A stretch of DNA of 10,700 nucleotides. It comes from Bacteroidales bacterium UBA6428 (GTDB lineage Bacteria > Bacteroidota > Bacteroidia > Bacteroidales > UBA932). Both the position numbers and the translations under genes were made by a program. This document shows positions 1-5,929 of the stretch, one piece after another. Position 1 is the stretch's first letter, and each line of letters opens with the position of its first letter. Where the stretch lies: NCBI GenBank assembly GCA_002437305.1, contig DJOW01000076.1, forward strand, positions 46,533 through 57,232, written 5' to 3'. The notes under the pieces were generated by a model, which saw only the letters and a program-made list of their open reading frames with translations, was not told the DNA's origin and did not search any database.

Positions 1-2
1 AC

Positions 3-1502
3 GGCAAGTATGGCTATTCAAAAGTCTCTTTCGGCAAGGACACGGAGGTCAAGATCACAATATCCGGCCGGCATTCCGTTGAGCCGCAATCTATGATGAT
101 TGTCCCTCCACCGGAGACAGCCAACATTCCTGAGGTCACTTCGGAGCAGAGGGCCGAGAATGACAGGCGTTTCGCCCGGGAGGACAGCATCCGGAAGGCG
201 TACATGGCCACATTCATTCTTACAGATAGCTCAGAGAAGGGAAGACTCCTGGCGTATTCCGCAGGCAATCACGGTGTGATCTCCAAGTTCTTGGAGGATC
301 ACCCTGACGCGAGAGCGCTTGATATGCTCAAGTCGTTGAGCCATAAGGATATGATTGATGTGACGCGGACTATTCTTGACGACAGCTACAATGCTGCCGA
401 TGCGGTTCTCTGCCCAAGGGTTGAGAACGAGTTTCTTAGCCCGTACAAGTCCTTTTTCATAGGGCGTTTCGGAACGGAACTGTCCAAAGAGGATCTTTCG
501 GTCCCGACAAATTTGATCAAGTGGGTGCAGGACAGCATCACTGTGCTCCGTGATCCCAAGGCTTGGAGCATCCCGATGTCTCCGATCGGAGTTTATAAGG
601 TTCGGATGGCGGACGTCCGCTCCAGGAACATATTCTTTGTCGCTCTGGCAAGGACTCTCGGGATTGACGCCCGCAAGGATCCTGTGACCGGAAAGATCCA
701 GTACAAGGCTGGCGGCCAATGGGTTGATGTCGATTTCGAGGCGTCCTCTCCGGTTGTCGCTCCAACCGGGACTCTGGTTCTGAATTATGAGCCGACGGCG
801 ATACTCGCCAATCCTGGTTACTATTCACACTTCACTGTCAGCAAGATAGAGAACGGCCGCACCAAACTGCTCTCGTTCGATGAGGGCCAGGTGGACATGG
901 GTGGCGGTGTCAGCTGGGCTAAAGTGTTCAAGAATGGTGTGGCGCTTGATGCCGGAGACTATTTGCTTGTCAGCGGCAACCGCCTCTCTGACGGCAGCGT
1001 GCCTGTCACGATGCAACAGTTCTCCGTCAAGGAGGGTGAGACCACGGCGCTTGATCTTCGCATCACCATTCCGGATGACAAACTGTCGGTGACCGGTTCG
1101 TTCGATGCTGAGACAAAGTACAGGTTGAAGCCTGACTCAGAGCCTGTCTCTGTTCTTTCGACCACAGGCCGCGGATTCTATGTGATCGGTTTCCTCACTC
1201 CTCGTCAGGAACCTTCTGTCCACGCGATCAACGACCTCATCGCGGCGAAGGCGAAGCTGGAGGCCTGGAACCGTCCTATCCTGCTTCTGACCACCGCTGA
1301 AGGCCTGGGATGGCTAAAGGAATATTCCGCCTCGCTTCCGTCCAACGTTCATTTTGGCATCATCCCTGACGGACTTGACCTCAAAGGACGCCGGATGCCG
1401 TACTTCCTCCTGGCCGACACCTTCAACCGAGTCTTCTTCACCACCGAAGGCTACACCATCGGCCTAGGTGACCAGCTTGTCACCGCCATCGCGAAGCTGT
1501 AG
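3..1502 (+). CDS. Transglutaminase-fold surface/periplasmic protein, C-terminal part (5' truncated by window edge)
   Basis: The reading frame is open from position 3, so the gene begins before the window and the ATG at 93 is internal; 499 residues are visible. The first ~30 look like the end of an Ig-like or carboxypeptidase-regulatory-like beta domain. A helical segment follows, and near visible residues 193-245 comes a stretch resembling the transglutaminase core (NIFFVALARTLGIDAR, then PVTGK and QWVDVDF). A beta-rich linker leads to a thioredoxin-like domain from about residue 390 (GFYVIGFLTPRQEPS to the end). This order matches Bacteroidales 'transglutaminase-like domain' proteins, which are usually 850-900 residues long. 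The position expected for the catalytic Cys holds Val in the run ADVRSRN, and the only Cys visible lies elsewhere (LCPRVENEF). No HxW-type histidine follows. The core is therefore probably non-enzymatic, perhaps as a family trait. The export signal would lie in the missing part. The gene ends 700 bp before the next gene and is unlikely to belong to that operon. Confidence 0.8.
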   Translation, partial: GKYGYSKVSFGKDTEVKITISGRHSVEPQSMMIVPPPETANIPEVTSEQRAENDRRFAREDSIRKAYMATFILTDSSEKGRLLAYSAGNHGVISKFLEDHPDARALDMLKSLSHKDMIDVTRTILDDSYNAADAVLCPRVENEFLSPYKSFFIGRFGTELSKEDLSVPTNLIKWVQDSITVLRDPKAWSIPMSPIGVYKVRMADVRSRNIFFVALARTLGIDARKDPVTGKIQYKAGGQWVDVDFEASSPVVAPTGTLVLNYEPTAILANPGYYSHFTVSKIENGRTKLLSFDEGQVDMGGGVSWAKVFKNGVALDAGDYLLVSGNRLSDGSVPVTMQQFSVKEGETTALDLRITIPDDKLSVTGSFDAETKYRLKPDSEPVSVLSTTGRGFYVIGFLTPRQEPSVHAINDLIAAKAKLEAWNRPILLLTTAEGLGWLKEYSASLPSNVHFGIIPDGLDLKGRRMPYFLLADTFNRVFFTTEGYTIGLGDQLVTAIAKL

Positions 1503-1627
1503 GCATACGCGCATGCATGCATTACAGATTGGCGGCGCGTCGAATGCCCTTGGAGGTCAATTGTAGGCATCCGCACATGTGTGGCTAAACTGGAGGCGCG
1601 TAGAATGATGCCCGTGGAGGTTAACTG
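1500..1627 (+). repeat. Two imperfect tandem 64-bp repeats at the end of the transglutaminase-fold gene
   Basis: Unit A (1500-1563) and unit B (1564-1627) are both exactly 64 bp, start with TAGGCAT and end with GGAGGTCAATTG and GGAGGTTAACTG respectively. Unit A begins on the stop codon of the upstream gene. The last 16 bp of unit B are the first 16 bp of the 113-bp inverted-repeat element (copy 1), so unit A carries a detached partial copy of that element's 5' arm (CCTTGGAGG, 1548-1556). The units have diverged in the middle, which suggests an old duplication. Confidence 0.75.
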
Positions 1628-1724
1628 TTTGCAAATGAATATGTTAACGGGTTTTACTCCCGCCCGAAACAGGTGGGAGTAAGGTTGTTTAATCAACTGT
1701 GTGTCAGGTGTTTGTCCTCCACGG
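1612..1724 (+). repeat. 113-bp structured inverted-repeat element, copy 1
   Basis: The outer arms CCGTGGAGG (1612-1620) and CCTCCACGG (1716-1724) are perfect complements. Inside are a TTAAC/GTTAA pair (1621-1625 with 1643-1647), an 11-bp hairpin TTACTCCCGCC/GGTGGGAGTAA (1654-1664 with 1672-1682, one G-T pair, loop CGAAACA) and a short GTTG/CAAC pair. The 3' arm is preceded by GTTTGTCC. The same plan occurs at 8091-8202 and 8982-9094. No gene lies inside. The inner hairpin is not followed by a T run, so it is not a typical intrinsic terminator. I do not recognise a named family. Confidence 0.75.
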
Positions 1725-1865
1725 CAATTATGGTTGCCCCTATGCCCCTAAACTTGTCGAAGCATCGAGGCGTTGAGCATAGTTGGCTATTTAGGGTGAT
1801 GGCGTTTTCGGTTGCGAGAATATTCCTGGTTCACTCTCCGTTGATTCATTTGATGCCCGCAAGCC

Positions 1866-1972
1866 GTGAGATGAGCCTAGATTTCAGGCGCGGCAGCCAG
1901 GGTGCCGGTTGACGGAAGCGCGGCGGCTGGAGTGAGATGAACCCTGATGATTTCAGGCGCGGCAGTCAGGAT
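1866..1972 (+). repeat. Pair of ~40-bp direct repeats
   Basis: Unit 1 (1866-1903) and unit 2 (1932-1972) share GTGAGATGA and an identical core GATTTCAGGCGCGGCAG. The core is followed by CCAGGGT in unit 1 and TCAGGAT in unit 2. The start-to-start distance is 66 bp. A shorter fragment, GCGCGGCA, follows at about 1980. The repeat is non-coding and unrelated in sequence to the 113-bp element. Confidence 0.6.
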
Positions 1973-1985
1973 ACTTCGTGCGCGG

Positions 1986-2018
1986 CATCTGCGTTTCAAC
2001 GCACGAGATGTTTTATTT
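1986..2018 (+). terminator. Possible intrinsic terminator hairpin
   Basis: CATCTGCGT and ACGC...AGATG pair around a TTCA loop, with a 3-nt bulge (ACG) on the 3' side, and are followed at once by TTTTATTT (2011-2018). The shape suits a rho-independent terminator on the + strand. No gene ends close upstream (the nearest ends at 1502). If real, it would terminate readthrough or a short RNA that includes the repeat element. Confidence 0.35.
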
Positions 2019-2063
2019 GGTGCTTTTGTGAGTGAGGCAGGGAGCTTTGCGCACGAAAATTCG

Positions 2064-2071
2064 TATCTTTG
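2064..2071 (+). promoter_or_regulatory. Candidate Bacteroidales -7 promoter element (TATCTTTG)
   Basis: TATCTTTG fits the Bacteroides -7 consensus TAnnTTTG exactly and lies 131 bp upstream of the operon's likely first start codon (2203). A TTTG at 2046-2049 is only 14 bp upstream, closer than the usual ~20-bp gap to the -33 box, so the upstream box is uncertain. If used, it gives a 5' leader of about 125 nt for the four-gene operon. Confidence 0.4.
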
Positions 2072-2202
2072 AACTTTTGTTTATAGCGTAAAGACAAGAT
2101 AGGGGCGGTCGCAGGATTGCTGTTTTAGCAAGCGGAAAAAAGATACAAGAAGTTGTTGTCTTAACGCTTACAAAACAAAGGATGCTTAGGAAAGACGATA
2201 AG

Positions 2203-3162
2203 ATGAGGGGAATCTTCAGGGGCATATTCATAGGTCTCGCGCTGCTTGCGGGGGGCGGGCTGCGGGGGATGGGCACGGTGTCCGATTCTGGGCGCGCTGC
2301 CAGGCCTGTGATCACGCCCGTGATTGTGCATGGCTCTACTTCGGAGTTCATCGATTCGCTGCGGACGGAACTGAGGCTCAGGAATATGCCGGAGCGGATC
2401 ATTTTCCTGCCGTTGGCGCTTGCTGACCAGCGGTTTGACGATGTGAGGGAAGGAATATGGTCGCTCACGGCGCTGGACGCTGTCCGTGGGAAGGCACTTT
2501 GCCGGAAATCTGCATGCATTCCGTGGAAAGAGACCCGCGAGGTGGCGGATGGCCTGACGACAGCGGAAAAAGAGGGGGTGATGAAAGAAGGAAGGTTGGC
2601 AGAGATGGAACAGGGACGGGAAGTGGATAAGCCGAACGATCAGGCGGTGCGGAACGCTGGTGGCTCAGACACCACGGACGTGCGGTTCGACGAGTGGGTC
2701 TCCACGGAAATAGCTCTCAATCGGCTGCAGGAACTGTTTGATGAATATGGCGACTGGAATCTCGCGATAGTGGCCTTCGCAACAAGTCCGACGGCGCTTG
2801 CCGTGATGGATTCCACCGCTTTGGCCGATGCCCGGATCCTGAGGAGCTTGCGAAAAGCTGAGGAGGAATATTCAGAGAACATTCCGGCGGCGTTCGAGAG
2901 GATCGGGTCGCTGGCGGAGAAGAGAAAGGCGGAGAGTCTGGCTTTCCTGAGGGGGCAGGCGGCTGCAAGGAAGGCCAGGATGGACTCGCTTCGAAAGAGA
3001 CAGGCGGCGAACACAGACAGAATTACTTACACAATCCGCCGGGGTGACACGCTGGGAGGAATCGCATCGAGGTACAGGGTCAAGGTCTCCGACCTAAAGA
3101 GGTGGAACAACCTTCGGAGCGATTTGATCCGCGAAGGACGTAAACTGGTGATTTATAGATAG
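2203..3162 (+). CDS. Degenerate lytic-transglycosylase (MltD-like) domain protein with C-terminal LysM
   Basis: The likely start is ATG 2203 (319 residues), because AGGAAAG at 2188-2194 sits 8 nt before it; ATG 2182 in the same frame has poor spacing. The N terminus (RGIFRGIFIGLALLAGG) is a signal peptide or membrane anchor. Residues ~40-205 follow the MltD/SLT pattern: LPLALADQRFD where family members have LP-V/I-E-S, then GIWSLTALDA for GLWQFMPxTA, then DEWVST and YGDWNLAIVAFATSP for the usual ST..AA and GDW.LALAAYNAG. The catalytic Glu position appears to be Asp75 and the YN motif reads FA, so cleavage activity is doubtful. A charged linker replaces the middle of the domain. Residues ~215-270 are Lys/Arg/Glu-rich and helical. 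Residues ~273-319 form a LysM domain (YTIRRGDTLGGIASRYRV, then WNNL and LVIYR) that should bind peptidoglycan. It is the first gene of the operon, 5 bp before the next. Confidence 0.8.
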   Translation: MRGIFRGIFIGLALLAGGGLRGMGTVSDSGRAARPVITPVIVHGSTSEFIDSLRTELRLRNMPERIIFLPLALADQRFDDVREGIWSLTALDAVRGKALCRKSACIPWKETREVADGLTTAEKEGVMKEGRLAEMEQGREVDKPNDQAVRNAGGSDTTDVRFDEWVSTEIALNRLQELFDEYGDWNLAIVAFATSPTALAVMDSTALADARILRSLRKAEEEYSENIPAAFERIGSLAEKRKAESLAFLRGQAAARKARMDSLRKRQAANTDRITYTIRRGDTLGGIASRYRVKVSDLKRWNNLRSDLIREGRKLVIYR

Positions 3163-3167
3163 TCATT

Positions 3168-4682
3168 ATGAGGCAACCTAAAGTACTTTTGTTTTTGCTT
3201 TCCGTTTTCCTGATCCTTTCCGTGGTCTGGTTCGTCTTTCCTTCGAAAGGTGTTCGGATTGGTGACTTAAAATTGAGGTTTCCTTCCTATGAGGCCTACC
3301 TGGCGGATCTGCAAGACAGTACAGCGGAAGTGGATGTGGATTCCGTGCTTCTGGCCGTGCAGGCAAGCTACGAGATGATCGCAGGCTCAACGGACACTCT
3401 GCGATATTATTACGACTACATCACCTCGAATCCAAACCGCATCTGCCTGCCGGATGATGACTACACTTTCTTCGACTCTCTTTTCATGGATATGTCCGTT
3501 GCGGTTGGCTCGGGCCGGACGGTCAGGATTCTGCACTACGGTGATTCCCAGTTGGAAATGGACAGGATCTCAGCTGTGCTGAGACAGGATCTTCAGGAGC
3601 GCTTCGGCGGTTCGGGGCCGGGAATGGTGCCGATGATCCAGCGGATTCCGACAGTGTCGCTCTCGCAGAGCGCTTCCGGAAGTCTTACACGTTACGCTAT
3701 GGTCGGGGACTCGCTGACAAAGAAGGCTGCTCATAAGCGTTACGGACCTTTGACGCAGTTCACGGACGTTTCCGGCAACGGAACGTTCACGTTCACCAGA
3801 ACCAAGAACCGTTACTCTCAGGAGTTGGTAAAGTCAATCTCAAAGGTTTCCGTGCTTTTGGGACAGAACTCAGCAGGGTTTGAGATGACGCTTAAGTGTG
3901 ACACGTTGCCTGTACAAAATACTGTTTTGGACTCGGCAAAGGCCGGCGTCTCGATGGTTTCCTGGACTCTGCCTTGCGATGTGGAGAGGGGGACGATCAG
4001 TTTTTCAGGCAAAGCGGAGATCTACGGGATAATGCTGGACGGAAAGGATGGGGGAGTGACGGTTGATAACGTCGCCTTGCGCGGATGCGCCGGGTTCATC
4101 TTCTCGTCAATCAACCCTCAGGTGATGAAGGAAAGTTTTGACAAGACGGACACACGTTTGATTATCATGCAGTTCGGCGGCAACGCAATGCCTGGCATCG
4201 CCTCAAGGAAAGCCATCTCGTCTTATGTGAGGAAGATAGTGATGCAGTTCGATTACTTCAAGAAGGTCGCTCCGCAGGCCCGGCTGATGTTCATCGGCCC
4301 GGCGGACATGTGCAAGAGCGTGGACGGGAACCTGATGACATGGCCGCTTCTGCCGCAGCTTAATGACTCCCTGAAAGTCAACTGCCTGAAGAACGGAGTG
4401 GCCTATTGGGACACTTTCAACGTTATGGGCGGTCCCGGATCGATGAAGAAATGGGTGAGCCACAATCCGCCTTTGGCCGGCCCCGATCATATTCATTTCA
4501 CCCATAAGGGAGCGCTTGAGATCGGAAATGCCTTGGCGTGGTCGTTCCTCCTCTACCATGATTTCTACAAGTTAAGGCAGGAACTGTCTGATGAGGCTGT
4601 AGGAAGATACCTGCGCGACCTGCGTGACAGCCTCAATCCTCGTCCCGCCGTGCATGACACCTTGACGATGAGTGAATTATGA
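3168..4682 (+). CDS. SGNH/GDSL-family hydrolase or acyltransferase, membrane-anchored (first of a tandem pair)
   Basis: The protein has 504 residues. One hydrophobic segment (residues ~5-26, VLLFLLSVFLILSVVWFVF) acts as an anchor or uncleaved signal, placing the enzyme in the periplasm. All SGNH blocks are visible: block I HYGDSQ with nucleophile Ser127, block III FGGN with Asn339, and block V DHIHF with Asp440 and His443. Between blocks I and III lies a ~150-residue beta-rich insertion (about residues 165-310), which recalls the carbohydrate-binding module inserted in PatB/Ape1-type enzymes. The active site looks intact, so it should act on O-acyl esters, either as an esterase or as the periplasmic transferase working with the MBOAT partner; sequence alone does not decide. 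It shares with the next protein a WD-F--MGG-GSM-KW signature before block V. Its TGA overlaps the next ATG (ATGA). Confidence 0.85.
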   Translation: MRQPKVLLFLLSVFLILSVVWFVFPSKGVRIGDLKLRFPSYEAYLADLQDSTAEVDVDSVLLAVQASYEMIAGSTDTLRYYYDYITSNPNRICLPDDDYTFFDSLFMDMSVAVGSGRTVRILHYGDSQLEMDRISAVLRQDLQERFGGSGPGMVPMIQRIPTVSLSQSASGSLTRYAMVGDSLTKKAAHKRYGPLTQFTDVSGNGTFTFTRTKNRYSQELVKSISKVSVLLGQNSAGFEMTLKCDTLPVQNTVLDSAKAGVSMVSWTLPCDVERGTISFSGKAEIYGIMLDGKDGGVTVDNVALRGCAGFIFSSINPQVMKESFDKTDTRLIIMQFGGNAMPGIASRKAISSYVRKIVMQFDYFKKVAPQARLMFIGPADMCKSVDGNLMTWPLLPQLNDSLKVNCLKNGVAYWDTFNVMGGPGSMKKWVSHNPPLAGPDHIHFTHKGALEIGNALAWSFLLYHDFYKLRQELSDEAVGRYLRDLRDSLNPRPAVHDTLTMSEL

Positions 4683-5929
4683 GACGAACACTGACATATT
4701 CTTTGCTCTTTTTGCTGCTCCCGGCGACCCTTTGGGGGCAGTCTCTGCGCAAGGCGGTTCCTGAATATGACTTCGCGGGTTTCGACAAGAACCGGATTGT
4801 GTTCCAGGGTGACAGTTCGGCCTTTGAAGTGCTTTTTGACAAGATGGATTCAGTGCTGTTTCTTGGAAAAGGCAATCTTCGGATCATGCACATCGGCGGG
4901 TCTCACGTCCAGGCCGGAACCATGACCAGGCAGTTGAGGAATGACCTGCTGTCCTTGAGACCGGACTTGGACGGTGGCAGGGGGCTGGTCTTTCCGTTCT
5001 CCGCCGCCCGCACGAACAATCCGAGCAGCTTCACGACAAGTTACGAGGGGTCCTGGAAGGTCACGAAGAATGTCCAGAGAGAGCCTGACCACAGGCTCGG
5101 GCTTACGGGAATGTCATTGAGCGCGTCCGATGACAAGGCTTCGGTGATGGTCACCACTGTGGCCAGGGATCCGAAACCGCATGATCCGACGTTCAGGTTC
5201 AACGAAGTGAAGGTCCTGGGATATTCATCAGCGGGCGTGAGAGTTCCTGTGGTTGTTCTTGCCAAAGGCGACACTCTTGCCGGTTGCAAGGTGCCAGAGG
5301 ATTCCTGCTGGTCTTTCGCGTTGCCGGAATTGACTGACTCTGTGAAGGTCGCGACCAAGGGGCGGGGAGAGTTCACTCTTACCGGAATATTCCTGGACAA
5401 CCCTTTCCCCGGCATATCCGTGACTGGAATCGGGGTGAACGGGGCATCGCTTGGTTCTTATGCCAAATGCACGGATCTGGTGAATGATTTGAGATTGGTC
5501 AATCCGGATCTTGTGATATTCGGCATCGGCATCAATGACGCGACCGCCGCTGATTTTTCAGTTGAGGATTTTGTCGCCCGCTATAAGGAGCTTGTCTCGC
5601 AGGTCCGGTCGGTCAACCCGGACTGTGCTCTTCTGTTCATCTCCAACAACGACAGTTTCAAGAGGATACGCCGGAAAGGCTATGTAGTAAACACCAACGG
5701 CCAACTGGCGGAGCAGGGTTTCAAGCGCCTTGGAAAGGATTGTGACGCAGGAGTTTGGGATTTGTTTGACATTATGGGAGGACTCGGCTCTATGAGAAAA
5801 TGGGAGGCTGCCGGCCTTGCCAAGAGGGACAAGATCCACTTTACTGAGACTGGCTATGAGTTGGTGGGGAACCTCCTCTTCAACGCGTTGATGGATAAAT
5901 ATATGAATCACTTAAAGACAAGCAGATGA
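4679..5929 (+). CDS. Secreted SGNH/GDSL-family protein (second of a tandem pair)
   Basis: The protein has 416 residues. A clear signal peptide (TYSLLFLLLPATLWGQ, cleavage about residue 21) sends it to the periplasm without an anchor. The SGNH blocks are: block I HIGGSHVQAG with Ser75, where the usual GDS reads GGS; a Gly-containing VNGASLG stretch near residue 257; block III GIGINDA with Asn286; and block V DKIHFTETG with Asp384 and His387. A beta-rich insertion occupies about residues 115-245. The WDLFDIMGGLGSMRKW stretch is shared with the preceding protein, so the two are probably an ancient duplication that diverged. The Asp-to-Gly change in block I leaves the Ser/Asp/His triad in place. 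It overlaps its neighbours on both sides by 4 bp, so translation is probably coupled. A role in adding or removing O-acyl groups on an envelope glycan is inferred from context. Confidence 0.85.
   Translation: MRRTLTYSLLFLLLPATLWGQSLRKAVPEYDFAGFDKNRIVFQGDSSAFEVLFDKMDSVLFLGKGNLRIMHIGGSHVQAGTMTRQLRNDLLSLRPDLDGGRGLVFPFSAARTNNPSSFTTSYEGSWKVTKNVQREPDHRLGLTGMSLSASDDKASVMVTTVARDPKPHDPTFRFNEVKVLGYSSAGVRVPVVVLAKGDTLAGCKVPEDSCWSFALPELTDSVKVATKGRGEFTLTGIFLDNPFPGISVTGIGVNGASLGSYAKCTDLVNDLRLVNPDLVIFGIGINDATAADFSVEDFVARYKELVSQVRSVNPDCALLFISNNDSFKRIRRKGYVVNTNGQLAEQGFKRLGKDCDAGVWDLFDIMGGLGSMRKWEAAGLAKRDKIHFTETGYELVGNLLFNALMDKYMNHLKTSR

Larger units (their letters stand above)
1725..2063. other. Gene-free stretch upstream of the O-acylation operon
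   Basis: No convincing coding sequence is visible on either strand. It contains an inverted pair CCCTAAA/TTTAGGG (1745-1751 with 1790-1796), a pair of direct repeats (1866-1972) and a hairpin followed by a T-rich run (1986-2018). The 79-codon open frame across this region has no recognisable protein character and starts inside the repeat element. Confidence 0.5.

Noticed and set aside
1654..1682. The inner hairpin of copy 1 as an intrinsic terminator
   Set aside because: The stem is strong but no T run follows, and the same hairpin recurs inside the larger element, so it is better explained as part of that element.
1673..1912. A 79-codon + strand open frame in the gap before the operon
   Set aside because: It starts inside element copy 1, crosses the direct repeats, and has no recognisable protein pattern or ribosome binding site.
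2013..2519. A 168-codon reverse frame over the start of the LysM gene
   Set aside because: The composition is Ser/Pro/Arg-rich and the opposite strand has a clear signal peptide and conserved motifs.
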